Shown here: piece after piece, positions 9,291 through 18,003 of the stretch | Numbering within the stretch: the first letter of the stretch is position 1 | Layout: each line of letters begins with the position of its first letter | Origin: [Flavobacterium] thermophilum | GTDB lineage: Bacteria; Bacillota; Bacilli; Bacillales; Anoxybacillaceae | NCBI GenBank assembly: GCA_900450595.1 | Contig: UGGS01000001.1 | Location: 1,674,001-1,738,000, forward strand | DNA length: 64,000 nt | Reading direction: 5' to 3' | Notes under the pieces: generated by a model | Told to the model about the DNA's origin: nothing | The model's input: the letters and a program-made list of their open reading frames with translations, nothing else | Database searches by the model: none | Translations under genes and position numbers: made by a program

Positions 9291-10456
9291 AAGATGTTTA
9301 ATGCGCCATTGACATCAGCATTAATTAGTTTGCCAGACTTTGTTCGATACAAGCCGCGCTTAATACGTTTGCCGCTGAACTTATATTCTTTTGGATTGTC
9401 GGCATTATATTCAGGAATCTCATCGCCGTCAAAAAAGCTGGCTTGAGACGTATAGGATTCTTCCTGTTTCAAGAATTCAATGCCGTAAAATTCACAAAGA
9501 TATTCTAGTTTTTCTTTTATGTTACCGAGAGGAATATTGACAAAGTTTTGATTTGTCTTTTTTCCTAGATTCATATTGCGTTGCCATGTTTCCGCATAGC
9601 CAATGACAAGTTTGCCAATTTGATTTTCAATACAGTAGTTAATGATGTAACGGCAAGTCTTGTTGATATAATCATTCACTTTATTATTGCGATTCATAGC
9701 AAGCAAAGCCTGTTTACGAGTGGTGCCTTTGATTTTTTGCTTATCTTTTATGCTTTGAAGTCTGGCATTTTCTTTGTTAAACCATTGATTTATACTTTTT
9801 AATCTCCGCCCATCAATGATGAATGATCTGCCGTCTGATGTGACACAAGTGGCAAGATTGTTTAATCCTAAATCAATTGCCAGTGCTTTTTGGTCGTTTA
9901 ATTCTCTTTGATCTTCAGGCATTTCATATTTGTACTGAATCTCAAAGAACCTGGCATGATGCTTAGGAATGATTTCAATCTGCTTAATCTTTTTGTCCAG
10001 TAACACAGGCGGAATCGTTATCGTGATAGGCTTGTGAGTCTTTTTAAATAGGCGAGAATACGGTATCGTGAATTTGTTGCCGTCTATACGAATCTGGCCA
10101 ATGATCAGTGAATGAAAGCCATCTTTTTTAAGATATTTTGGAATACTGATAGCCTTGTGGTCATATTTTCCTTGTTTGGCAAGACTGATCAAACCAAAGA
10201 AAGATGTAAAGGCTTCATTGACCTTTTTTAAAATTTGCTGTGCCATGTTGCTGTTTAACAGCTTATAGTTTTCGTTAGTTTTGGCAAGATGATAATTTTT
10301 CTCATAATTAAGAAATTCCTTGTGTTCAAAATAGTATTGTCTGACATTGTACAATCCGACGTTGTACATGTTCTTGGCAATATGGCACAGTTCTCGAAGA
10401 GTCAAGTATTCTTCTTTGGTCAAACCATTTAGCTGTTGTTTGATACAAAAATACAT
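9209..10456 (-). CDS. tnpB: RNA-guided endonuclease TnpB
   Basis: 415 residues from the ATG at 10456, preceded by GGGAGGTGAAAAC. N-terminal helical/wedge region, then a split RuvC nuclease: D195 (AIDLGLNN), E289 (VIGYAETW) and D381 ([10 protein letters not shown]) are the three expected catalytic acids. The usual zinc-ribbon CxxC pairs between the second and third RuvC motifs are absent: residues 334-378 (from [17 protein letters not shown] to LYRTKSGK) contain no Cys. Known TnpBs cut DNA at vacated donor sites and so keep the element in place. Probably active, as all catalytic acids are present. Confidence 0.93.
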   Translation of the reverse strand: MYFCIKQQLNGLTKEEYLTLRELCHIAKNMYNVGLYNVRQYYFEHKEFLNYEKNYHLAKTNENYKLLNSNMAQQILKKVNEAFTSFFGLISLAKQGKYDHKAISIPKYLKKDGFHSLIIGQIRIDGNKFTIPYSRLFKKTHKPITITIPPVLLDKKIKQIEIIPKHHARFFEIQYKYEMPEDQRELNDQKALAIDLGLNNLATCVTSDGRSFIIDGRRLKSINQWFNKENARLQSIKDKQKIKGTTRKQALLAMNRNNKVNDYINKTCRYIINYCIENQIGKLVIGYAETWQRNMNLGKKTNQNFVNIPLGNIKEKLEYLCEFYGIEFLKQEESYTSQASFFDGDEIPEYNADNPKEYKFSGKRIKRGLYRTKSGKLINADVNGALNILKKSKAVDLSVLCSSGEVDTPQRIRIA

Positions 10457-10629
10457 GTTTTCACCTCCCATCTAACTATATGATACTATATTTTACTGAA
10501 TCTATCCTATTTTCAGCAAAATATAGTTAAGGCGATTCATCTCCCACTTACTCCGCTTCGCTTCGTTGAAGTGGGAGTCTTCTCGCCTAATTAAGATAAA
10601 TTAAGAAGCATTGCCCTCCCCCGCCTCGC

Positions 10630-11253
10630 TTACGGAACAAGCAAATACGGTTTCAATTTCTCCAGCGTTTTTTCACCAATTCCAGTCACATTCAACAAAT
10701 CCTCCACCCGCCGAAACGGCCCGTGTTCTTCACGATAGGCGATGATCGCGTTTGCCTTCGCCGGTCCGATGCCGGGAAGCTGCATCAACTCCTCTTCCGT
10801 CGCCGTATTGATGGCCACTTGCATCCCGTTTCGATCCCCATCGCTTGGAGACTTGCCGACGGCATTTGACGCCGGTGCGGCCTCGCCTTTTTTCGGCACG
10901 TAAATCATCATTTCATCGTGCACTTTTGCTGCCAAATTGACTTTCGTTTCATCCGCCTCATCCGCTAATCCGCCGGCTAGGGCGATAACATCGCGAACGC
11001 GAGCGTCCGCCGCCACCTCATACACTCCGGGGTTCGCGACCGCCCCTTTCACATCCACCACAGCGGTTTTTGACGCCTCGTTCTTTTTTTCTTCCGTCCG
11101 GGCGGCATCCGTTTCAGCCGCCGCCGGCAAGACGACTTGCTCCTTTTCATCCGTCGGATGACGAAACACCCATAACCCCGCCGCCGCGGCAAACAACAAG
11201 AGCACCCCCGCTTTCCCATAACGTTTTCCAAGCTCCTGCACATGCTCCCACAT
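10630..11253 (-). CDS. comEA: Competence protein ComEA
   Basis: Membrane-bound receptor for double-stranded DNA at the cell surface. 207 residues: one membrane segment near residues 16-28, an SLBB-like region (VDVKGAVANPGVYEV), a linker, and a C-terminal helix-hairpin-helix pair (LMQLPGIGPAKANAIIAYRE and LLNVTGIGEKTLEKL) that binds DNA. It is the promoter-proximal gene of the comE operon, divergent from comER. The TnpB element starts about 30 bp after its stop, between it and comEB. Confidence 0.95.
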   Translation of the reverse strand: MWEHVQELGKRYGKAGVLLLFAAAAGLWVFRHPTDEKEQVVLPAAAETDAARTEEKKNEASKTAVVDVKGAVANPGVYEVAADARVRDVIALAGGLADEADETKVNLAAKVHDEMMIYVPKKGEAAPASNAVGKSPSDGDRNGMQVAINTATEEELMQLPGIGPAKANAIIAYREEHGPFRRVEDLLNVTGIGEKTLEKLKPYLLVP

Positions 11254-11291
11254 ACGATCCCATCCTTTCCATCTCCAGTCATAAACCGAGC

Positions 11292-11316
11292 CTTTTTCTC
11301 ATACATATCGAAAAAG
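11292..11316. promoter_or_regulatory. Inverted repeat between comEA and comER
   Basis: CTTTTTC and GAAAAAG flank an 11-base centre in the 102-bp gap between the divergent starts. Its position would suit an operator acting on both genes. It does not match the ComK box spacing (AAAA-N5-TTTT) exactly, so no regulator is named. Confidence 0.35.
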
Positions 11317-11355
11317 AGAGTTCCGGTGAACCAAAACCGGGAGGGGGGACAATGC

Positions 11356-12174
11356 ATGAACATCGGCGTTATCGGCACGGGAAATATGGGCACCATCTTA
11401 ATCGAAGCGTTCCTCGACTCCGGCGCCGTGAAAGCGGATCAGCTCGTCATAACGAACCGTACGCTTGCGAAAGCGTTCGCGATACAACGCGCGCATCCCG
11501 GCATGGCAGTGGTTGCCGATGCGGCTGAAGTCGTCAAACAATCCAGTCTCGTTTTTTTATGCGTCAAACCGCTCGACATCCACCCATTATTGCAGCAGCT
11601 GGCCCCGCACTGGACAAGGGAGCATTGCCTTGTGTCGATCACAAGCCCGATCAGCGTAAAACAGCTTGAAACAGCCGTCCCTTGCCAAGTCGTGCGCGCC
11701 ATTCCGAGCATCACAAACCGCGCGCTCTCCGGCAGCATACTCATCACAATCGGATCACGCTGTTCGGCCGACTGCCGGCAAACGATCGATGATCTTCTCC
11801 GGCGCATCGCCTCGCCGGTGTATATCGATGAGGCCATCACCCGCGTCGCTTCCGACATCTCCAGCTGCGGTCCGGCGTTTTTCAGCTATTTGCTGCAACG
11901 CTTCATCGACGCCGCAGCGGCCAAAACCGCCATCACGAAAGAACAGGCGACGATGCTGGCGACCGACATGATCATCGGCTTCGCGGAATTGTTGAAGCAA
12001 AACTTGTACACGCTCCCGACGCTGCAGGAAAAAGTGTGCGTCAAAGGCGGAATCACCGGGGAAGGAATCGCCGTCCTCGAACAGCGGCTCGACGGCGTCT
12101 TCGAAGAAGTGCTGGCGAAAACACATGAGAAGTTTCAAGAAGATATGGAAAAGGTGAAGCAACAGTTTTCATAA
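11356..12174 (+). CDS. comER: ComE operon protein 4, late competence protein ComER
   Basis: 272-residue member of the pyrroline-5-carboxylate reductase family. It has an N-terminal Rossmann motif (NIGVIGTGNMGTILIEAF) and the family signature region near KGGITGEGIAVLEQ. The start at 11356 (MNIGVIG) follows GGGAGGGGGGAC; an earlier ATG at 11352 is in another frame. It is divergent from comEA, as in B. subtilis, where its role in competence is dispensable. The CRISPR island begins right after it. Confidence 0.93.
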   Translation: MNIGVIGTGNMGTILIEAFLDSGAVKADQLVITNRTLAKAFAIQRAHPGMAVVADAAEVVKQSSLVFLCVKPLDIHPLLQQLAPHWTREHCLVSITSPISVKQLETAVPCQVVRAIPSITNRALSGSILITIGSRCSADCRQTIDDLLRRIASPVYIDEAITRVASDISSCGPAFFSYLLQRFIDAAAAKTAITKEQATMLATDMIIGFAELLKQNLYTLPTLQEKVCVKGGITGEGIAVLEQRLDGVFEEVLAKTHEKFQEDMEKVKQQFS

Positions 12175-12216
12175 GTTTAATTCGACGCGGAACGGTAAAT
12201 TCCTGCTTTGTTTGGC

Positions 12217-12253
12217 AAAAAAGTTACCCCTGGATCTTCAGCTAGGGGCTAAC
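12217..12253 (-). terminator. Intrinsic terminator of the CRISPR transcript
   Basis: Read on the minus strand, GTTAGCCCCT pairs with AGGGGTAAC around a 12-base loop and is followed by TTTTTTG. Its first base directly follows the last base of the leader-distal repeat. It confirms that the array is transcribed on the minus strand and separates it from the convergent comER. Confidence 0.85.
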
Positions 12254-12946
12254 GTTTCAATCCTCACCCAGCCTTTTGGCTGGGTGCAACGAGATGGTCG
12301 ATCGCATATTTCGCCGCTTCTTCCGGTTTCAATCCTCACCCAGCCTTTTGGCTGGGTGCAACTTTCTTTTTGTTCTCGTAAATCCGCAACGGTAGGAGGG
12401 TTTCAATCCTCACCCAGCCTTTTGGCTGGGTGCAACTCATCGCGATCCGGGAGCGTCAACAAGTCCTGGAAAGTTTCAATCCTCACCCAGCCTTTTGGCT
12501 GGGTGCAACTTGCTGCTCGATATCGCCCATTCAAACTTTTTATGTTTCAATCCTCACCCAGCCTTTTGGCTGGGTGCAACTTACCCAGGACATCGAGGAC
12601 ATGCAAGATTTCATTCGCTCTGTTTCAATCCTCACCCAGCCTTTTGGCTGGGTGCAACAGTCAATGATTTCGTCGACGCCGTCACCTTTGATGTGTTTCA
12701 ATCCTCACCCAGCCTTTTGGCTGGGTGCAACATGAAGCTGACATTGAACTGGCGGATTCTGAATGAGTTTCAATCCTCACCCAGCCTTTTGGCTGGGTGC
12801 AACTTCGGCCGGCGTCGGTGGTGTAACGAACAAGTGGTTTCAATCCTCACCCAGCCTTTTGGCTGGGTGCAACCGCGACCAGGATGCAAGGAGTGAGTTG
12901 GAGACTCGGGTTTCAATCCTCACCCAGCCTTTTGGCTGGGTGCAAC
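12254..12946 (-). CRISPR. CRISPR array, 10 repeats and 9 spacers, type I-C associated
   Basis: Ten identical 37-bp repeats start at 12254, 12326, 12400, 12473, 12544, 12622, 12695, 12767, 12837 and 12910. Read on the transcribed (minus) strand each begins GTTGCACCCAGCC, forms a 9-bp stem (CACCCAGCC/GGCTGGGTG) around AAAA and ends GGATTGAAAC, the type I handle. The nine spacers are 33-41 bp, mostly 34-37, and all different. The terminal repeat shows no decay, suggesting a young or maintained array. Frames running through the array are not real proteins. Spacer targets cannot be determined here. Confidence 0.98.
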
Positions 12947-13173
12947 CCCGCGTTTAGATATCTTGTGTTGAGCGCATTTCAAGATATAAAAACGCGAACT
13001 TACGCATTCTGTTTGGGGCAAAGTCATAATGATCACAGATCCATTTTCCCTCTTCGGCTTTATAACCAGCTTTTCCGCCCATCGCGATCCCCCTTCTTTT
13101 TCAGCATCGCTTTATGTTCGCGCATCATTCTCTTCTTGCCGCACATATCATCGGCATTTTGTCATCTTTGTCA
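12947..13173 (-). promoter_or_regulatory. Presumed CRISPR leader region
   Basis: The 227 bp between the cas2 stop and the first repeat is where a type I-C leader and array promoter should lie. It is less AT-rich than most leaders. It also contains a 42-codon frame (minus strand, about 12957-13085, starting MGGKAGYKAEEGKW) preceded by AAGGGGGATCGCG. No clear -35/-10 pair was found. Whether the leader is intact is open. Confidence 0.5.
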
Positions 13174-13464
13174 TTACAAAATGATGGGATCATTATAATC
13201 AACGTAATAATCTTTTCCATAGACACGAACCGCCTTTGACCGGCTGCCGTACAATGTATATATCCGCAAACTATCTTTTTCCAAGTCAATGACGCGCAAC
13301 AATTGATGCTCCATTTCTTCTAGCTGCGCTTGACTAACGCTGCATTCGAACACTGATTTTTGCACCCGCTGACCAAAATTTTGGCAAATGGTCGCCACTT
13401 TTCGCAACCGTTTTTGACCGCTTGGTTCTAATGTTTCTACATCGTATGTCACTAAAATATCCAA
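13174..13464 (-). CDS. cas2: CRISPR-associated endonuclease Cas2 (type I-C)
   Basis: 96 residues starting MDILVTYDVETLEPSGQKRL, with the ferredoxin-like first strand and the conserved Asp of VTYDV. It partners Cas1 in the integrase complex that inserts new spacers. GAGGTGATC precedes the ATG. It lies 6 bp after cas1 and is the last cas gene before the array, as usual for I-C loci. Confidence 0.97.
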   Translation of the reverse strand: MDILVTYDVETLEPSGQKRLRKVATICQNFGQRVQKSVFECSVSQAQLEEMEHQLLRVIDLEKDSLRIYTLYGSRSKAVRVYGKDYYVDYNDPIIL

Positions 13465-13470
13465 TCATGA

Positions 13471-14502
13471 TCACCTCATGATAAATGGAGTGTACTCCTC
13501 AATATCTCCCCGTAAATGTCGAGCTAATAATCGAGCATGTACGTGAGGCAACAACCCTAGTGGAACTTTTTGATTGATAATCGGGTGCTGGATTTCTTCT
13601 TGTTTCCGTTTTTGATAAGCAGCCAAAAAGGTTTTTCTCCCCTTTTCATTCAAAAATACAGCTCCGCCTGGGCGCATGTCAAAATGGCTTTTATCCAGTT
13701 GCCTCCGGTTGATTAATGTCAGAACAAATCGATCAGCCAAGTAAGGCCGAAATTCTTCAACAAGATCCAAACCTAATGATGGCTTCCCAGGCCGCAACGC
13801 ATGCAAATAACCGATTTGCGGATCAAGCCCCACTCCCTCCAATGCCGAGATACAGTCTTGTGTTAAAATGCTGTAAGCAAATGATAAACAAGCATTGACC
13901 GGATCGCGGGGAGGCCTCCGAGACCGTACGGTAAAGGCAAAAAATCCGTCCTCATCTGACCGTATGAGCGATGCGAACGCTTCAAAGTAGACGGATGAGG
14001 CGTATCCCTCGACTCCCCGCAGTTCATCCAATGTCGATTGCTTTCCAATATTGCGTAAACTTTGGTCTAGTTGCTTTACAGATTGCTCCAACCTCGCTCG
14101 CTGCTCTGGATAATCACGCATCGCCCGTTGCAGCACGCTTTTGCTGTTGCGAATTTTACCGGATACAAAACGCGAAGCAATATGGAGCATCTTTTTCTCA
14201 TTTTCCAATAGTTGATGTTGTGCTCTTCGAAGCAATACATTTCCATTTGTTCTTCCAGTGGCTCGGGCCAAAAAACGGCCATATGCATCATACCAAATGA
14301 CAGAAATGCCTTGATTGACACATTTGCCAAGCAAATACGGGCTGATCGAAACATGTCCAAACATGACAATGGCGCCAATATGGTGGATAGGGACTTGCAA
14401 TGTCTTTGCCCCTTCCACCTCAACGACAATGGTTTCATGATCAAGCCGTATATACGACTGTTGCGTTTGAACGTATAACGTATTCAACAATACTTTAATC
14501 AT
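13471..14502 (-). CDS. cas1: CRISPR-associated endonuclease/integrase Cas1 (type I-C)
   Basis: 343 residues, the normal I-C length. An N-terminal beta domain (MIKVLLNTLYVQTQQSYIR) is followed by the helical catalytic domain with the GYLHALRPGKPSLGLDLVEEFRP region, which carries the conserved His and acidic metal ligands; the third acid lies earlier, near ALEGVGLDPQ. It integrates spacers at the leader end together with Cas2, with Cas4 helping to choose PAM-flanked pieces. It overlaps the cas4 3' end by 8 bp, indicating one operon. Confidence 0.97.
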   Translation of the reverse strand: MIKVLLNTLYVQTQQSYIRLDHETIVVEVEGAKTLQVPIHHIGAIVMFGHVSISPYLLGKCVNQGISVIWYDAYGRFLARATGRTNGNVLLRRAQHQLLENEKKMLHIASRFVSGKIRNSKSVLQRAMRDYPEQRARLEQSVKQLDQSLRNIGKQSTLDELRGVEGYASSVYFEAFASLIRSDEDGFFAFTVRSRRPPRDPVNACLSFAYSILTQDCISALEGVGLDPQIGYLHALRPGKPSLGLDLVEEFRPYLADRFVLTLINRRQLDKSHFDMRPGGAVFLNEKGRKTFLAAYQKRKQEEIQHPIINQKVPLGLLPHVHARLLARHLRGDIEEYTPFIMR

Positions 14503-15109
14503 GATCGTTCTCCTCGCTTATCCAAGCGGCTACGTTCGCAGGAACCTGTGGCATGCAAACGTCCTGCAACGAGCAATCACGGCATCGCGCATCATTGACG
14601 GGCGGCGGCAATCGGTCATTTCCCAACATTTCTCTTACATTTTGTATCGTTTCTTCCACAAGTCGCCGCAAAGGTTTGGTCACGTCCACTTCCAACCGTC
14701 TTCTTGACTGATAATAGTATAAGGCCCCCTTTGCCACCGGTCGATCGAACATTTCTTCTAGGCAGAGAGCTTGAGCCGCCAACTGCACCATATCCGCCTC
14801 TTTCGTTTTTCGTTTTCCGGCTTTGTATTCCACTGGATATGGCGTTCCATCAGGAAGAAATTCTACACAATCTGCTTTTCCTATAATCCCCAAACGTTCC
14901 GACCAGATTGGCAAAGCACGCTCTACTCTTCTGTCTCCCAACTGTTCTCCTTCGGGTCTGTCTACCCGTTCATGCACCCGATTCCCTCTCAGTGTAAAAA
15001 CATTCTCCTCAAAAGTCTGTTCGAGATGAATCAATGCACATTGACGCGGGCAGTACACATAATGTTGCAAAGCCGATAACATAATCCACTCATCTTCACT
15101 CCACTGCAT
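14495..15109 (-). CDS. cas4: CRISPR-associated exonuclease Cas4 (type I-C)
   Basis: 204 residues. A RecB-like nuclease core (GKADCVEFL, VEYKAGKRK) is flanked by iron-sulphur cysteines: one early (YCPRQC) and a C-terminal cluster CRDCSLQDVC. Cas4 trims prespacers and fixes PAM orientation in I-C adaptation. It lies between cas7 and cas1 with short gaps or overlaps. Confidence 0.96.
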   Translation of the reverse strand: MQWSEDEWIMLSALQHYVYCPRQCALIHLEQTFEENVFTLRGNRVHERVDRPEGEQLGDRRVERALPIWSERLGIIGKADCVEFLPDGTPYPVEYKAGKRKTKEADMVQLAAQALCLEEMFDRPVAKGALYYYQSRRRLEVDVTKPLRRLVEETIQNVREMLGNDRLPPPVNDARCRDCSLQDVCMPQVPANVAAWISEENDHD

Positions 15110-15133
15110 AAAACCAACCCTTTCGCCAACGTT

Positions 15134-16246
15134 TTATACGAGGCGCGTCACGGTGACTCCAGAAAACCCTTCAAGAAAAACGTCTTTTTGCCCCTCATCT
15201 GCCGGTCCGAGCAAAACATAGTCATGGAATGACCTTGGCGCTTCCTGTTGGCGGCGCTCGACTTTCACCAAGTCAAACAGTTTATGAGCTGGGGCTGATC
15301 CTTTCGCATTTTCATGGCTAAAAATATACAGTGCTCTGACATTCATTTCTCCTCGAGCCGCAGAATGGTCAAATGCAAATAAATGAACGAGCGCATCCCA
15401 AAAATCAGCTAAATCTTCCGCCGTAACCCCTGTTTTTTCTCCTAAAAATGGATTGTAGAATCCATGCAATCGATACAACCCGTATGGAATTAACGGTTTT
15501 CTTCCCATTTCCGTTTGTTTTCTGCGGCGATCCGATTCTTTGGTGATCGCGGAGCGTGTGATGGTCAAATCCCATGGAAATACCGGATCAATTGAGCGAG
15601 AAAATGTCAGCTGCATCGGCCCGCGCACTTGACCAGCATTCAACCCTGTTGACATCACAGCCCCGAACATGCGGACATCATAGTACTTTTGGCATAAAGC
15701 CTTTTGCGCATTTTGGCGTGTTTGGTCATCAATTTTCATATTATTTGCCGCCTGTGCCAAACGTTTCGCCATATTTCGCAATGACTTTTCCAGCTGTTTT
15801 TTAAGACCGGCTTCTTCTAATCCTTCCGTTAATTTTTCCCGAATATCCTTATCCTTGACGTCCTCGCCAGTATAGATCACCCGATTGTCTTCGAGCACCA
15901 ATCCTTGTTCCTCAAGCTGTGAAAGCCAATTCATCAATTCCCCATTTTCTTTTTCTTCTTCATTCAGCTCAATCGTCGCCAGTTTCACTCCGACGTCTTG
16001 ATATGCTTGAAAAATGATGGTGTTTAAAGCTGTTTGGCTTTGAATAAAAATCGGTTTGCCTAATACCATCGCGACGTAATCGCGAATTTTCCGCTTGATA
16101 GCGACGTCGGTCACAATGCCGTGCATCGTTTCCGGATCGACACGCGGCATGTTGCCCGCATCTGGATCCCCATTTGGATTCCCATCTTTGACATCAAAAA
16201 GCAACACAAATTCGTGACGTTTTGTCGGATCAATATAGCGCTCCAT
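15134..16246 (-). CDS. cas7c: Cas7 (Csd2), backbone subunit of type I-C Cascade
   Basis: 370 residues of the Csd2/Csh2 RAMP family, starting MERYIDPTKRHEFVLLFDVK followed by GNPNGDPDAGNMPR. Several copies coat the crRNA spacer. FGAVMSTGLNAGQVRGPMQLTF is typical of the family. The cas8c stop overlaps its ATG (TGATG), so translation is probably coupled; a GTG one codon earlier is an alternative start. Confidence 0.95.
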   Translation of the reverse strand: MERYIDPTKRHEFVLLFDVKDGNPNGDPDAGNMPRVDPETMHGIVTDVAIKRKIRDYVAMVLGKPIFIQSQTALNTIIFQAYQDVGVKLATIELNEEEKENGELMNWLSQLEEQGLVLEDNRVIYTGEDVKDKDIREKLTEGLEEAGLKKQLEKSLRNMAKRLAQAANNMKIDDQTRQNAQKALCQKYYDVRMFGAVMSTGLNAGQVRGPMQLTFSRSIDPVFPWDLTITRSAITKESDRRRKQTEMGRKPLIPYGLYRLHGFYNPFLGEKTGVTAEDLADFWDALVHLFAFDHSAARGEMNVRALYIFSHENAKGSAPAHKLFDLVKVERRQQEAPRSFHDYVLLGPADEGQKDVFLEGFSGVTVTRLV

Positions 16247-18003
16247 CACTGGCTTTCCCCCGTTTCTTTTGTCTGATTGGCTTGATGGCGACTGCGGAAT
16301 TCAGCACGTTGATGATAAAAACCGAGCGCGAACTCTGCTTGTTCTCTCAAATTGAAAATCGTTGGAAAACCGCCAGCTTCATCCAACTGTTTCATCACTT
16401 CTTCGAGCAAACGGCCAAGCTCAACAGACACTTTCGGCAGATGAGCGGTTGTCGAAAGCCTCAGCAATGAACCGAATGTCGATGCTGGAGCTGTAGAAGC
16501 CGCGCCATAAAATCGATCAACGATTGTGCTTCCAATTCGGTATCCTGAAGCGCGCCGTTGAATTTCTTCCAATACGGCCAATAATCGTCCACAAATATAA
16601 GCCGGCTGCAAGCAATGGTTGTTTAACGATTGCATTGTATTTGCTTCCTCCTTTCCATATGTGAGAACGAGTTTTATCAAACTGGCTGATGAATGATATC
16701 TCCACGTTTCCTTCGGATCACTCAATACTTTCAAAGAGCGGAAACGTTGAAGCGCTAACGGCAGCAATTCAGCGGGCGGCAAAGCCCCTTGATAAATCAT
16801 GCGCAAACATTGCCGCACCAACCCTGGAGACATGTCGACAGCGCGAATCAAGACTCCCAACGGCAATAAATAGCCTTTTTCCCCAGTCGGTTGAACGATG
16901 CGCACAGCGGCCACATACCTCTCCAAATGCATCAGCAATTGAGAAATCGATGTGTGAATCCATTCGCGAACGACTAATCTCGCTTTATTGGCCGAAAGAA
17001 CAGCCATATGAAAAAACGTCTTGTCTAAATGCAATGCCTGCTCGCGCCCCGTTTTCGGAAGAGCCAGCAGTTCCTCGAGCTGCTTTAGCTCAGGGGGAGG
17101 AGTCCGTTGGTTTGTTTCTTCGTCAAAAAGCCATTGTTCAATTGGCGATGCAAACAATTTTTCATCAAGTTGGATACATCCCTTCCCCTCAATTTGGTCA
17201 TCAACCCAATATATGGCCATTTGGGATTGCAAAATATTTCGGTCGCTTATATACAGGGAAGTATGATGTTGATCTTCCCTAATGAGATAATTCAATGTAT
17301 CGACAACCAAAGTAGCACAACCGAAGCAGACAGGTACATTATTCGTTTGAGTTTTGCCCATCGATTCAAACGACGGGTTATTAAACGACGTCAGTTGGCA
17401 CGATTGTCCAAATAACTGGACAGGGTTGGGCAAATACCGTACATAAGCCGATCGCTTCCCGCAAACAGAACAGTCACATTCATCGTCGGACAGCAAATCA
17501 CTCGCCAAGTATTCAGCCCAAAATGTTTGAATTTCCCTCTTTTCAAAAATCAATGACTCCTCATCATCTTGAAACGTCACGATATCCTTGGCACCAATTT
17601 GCTCACGGAACGCATTCTTCATTGGACTGTACAAAAAATCAAGCACTTTTTTTAATTCTTTCAACTTTGTTTTCTCATAAGCTTCCTCAATTAATCGAAC
17701 ATACCCTTTATGCATTAACTCTGCTTCATCCGCCTTTTCTGGACTTTCAGGGATGCCAAGTACATAGCGACCATCATCAGCCAACAAATAAGGCTTTATG
17801 TTTTCTTCCGTAACTTTCCCTTGCCTCAACCGAAACGGTGCTTCCACCAAACGGTATTCTCCCCTTCTAAAAGGCCCTTTCAAATATGGTTGATCCCCGC
17901 CTAAATCAATAATCCAATTGATTGATTTAGGTTTATAGGAGATCGGTGGCAGTTTTTTTTCCCTCTGCAACTTAGCCGCCAACTCAATCAACTCGTAAAG
18001 CAT
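16246..18003 (-). CDS. cas8c: Cas8c (Csd1), large subunit of type I-C Cascade
   Basis: 585 residues from the ATG at 18003, chosen because GGAGG lies 6 bases upstream; an ATG at 18021 is less likely. MLYELIELAAKLQ and the following IDLGGDQPYLKGPFRRGEYRLVEAP region are characteristic of Csd1. A CSVCGK...CFGC zinc-binding-like arrangement is visible in the first half. Cas8c recognises the PAM and recruits Cas3. It overlaps the end of cas5c by 20 bp. Confidence 0.95.
   Translation of the reverse strand: MLYELIELAAKLQREKKLPPISYKPKSINWIIDLGGDQPYLKGPFRRGEYRLVEAPFRLRQGKVTEENIKPYLLADDGRYVLGIPESPEKADEAELMHKGYVRLIEEAYEKTKLKELKKVLDFLYSPMKNAFREQIGAKDIVTFQDDEESLIFEKREIQTFWAEYLASDLLSDDECDCSVCGKRSAYVRYLPNPVQLFGQSCQLTSFNNPSFESMGKTQTNNVPVCFGCATLVVDTLNYLIREDQHHTSLYISDRNILQSQMAIYWVDDQIEGKGCIQLDEKLFASPIEQWLFDEETNQRTPPPELKQLEELLALPKTGREQALHLDKTFFHMAVLSANKARLVVREWIHTSISQLLMHLERYVAAVRIVQPTGEKGYLLPLGVLIRAVDMSPGLVRQCLRMIYQGALPPAELLPLALQRFRSLKVLSDPKETWRYHSSASLIKLVLTYGKEEANTMQSLNNHCLQPAYICGRLLAVLEEIQRRASGYRIGSTIVDRFYGAASTAPASTFGSLLRLSTTAHLPKVSVELGRLLEEVMKQLDEAGGFPTIFNLREQAEFALGFYHQRAEFRSRHQANQTKETGESQ

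Larger units (their letters stand above)
9141..10600 (-). mobile_element. IS200/IS605-type TnpB-only element, full-length copy
   Basis: About 1.46 kb carrying tnpB and no tnpA. Limits were set by comparison with the second copy at 32063-32794: the shared sequence runs from GTGAAC at 9141 to ATAAAT ending at 10601. Each end has a subterminal hairpin, CCCCCACTT/AAGTGGGGG at the low end and CTCCCACTT/AAGTGGGAG at the high end, as expected for peel-and-paste IS605 ends. On the minus strand TTTAT abuts the tnpB-proximal end in both copies and is the likely target/TAM. It sits between comEA and comEB and is clearly AT-richer than its surroundings. Confidence 0.9.

Noticed and set aside
11254..11355. 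ComK boxes upstream of comEA
   Set aside because: No AAAA-N5-TTTT pairs at the required spacing; only the inverted repeat reported separately.
12212..12957. Overlapping plus-strand frames with repeated SILTQPFGWVQ / NPHPAFWLGAT blocks
   Set aside because: They are translations of the CRISPR repeats; identical 37-bp units with unrelated spacers show that this is an array, not repeat proteins.
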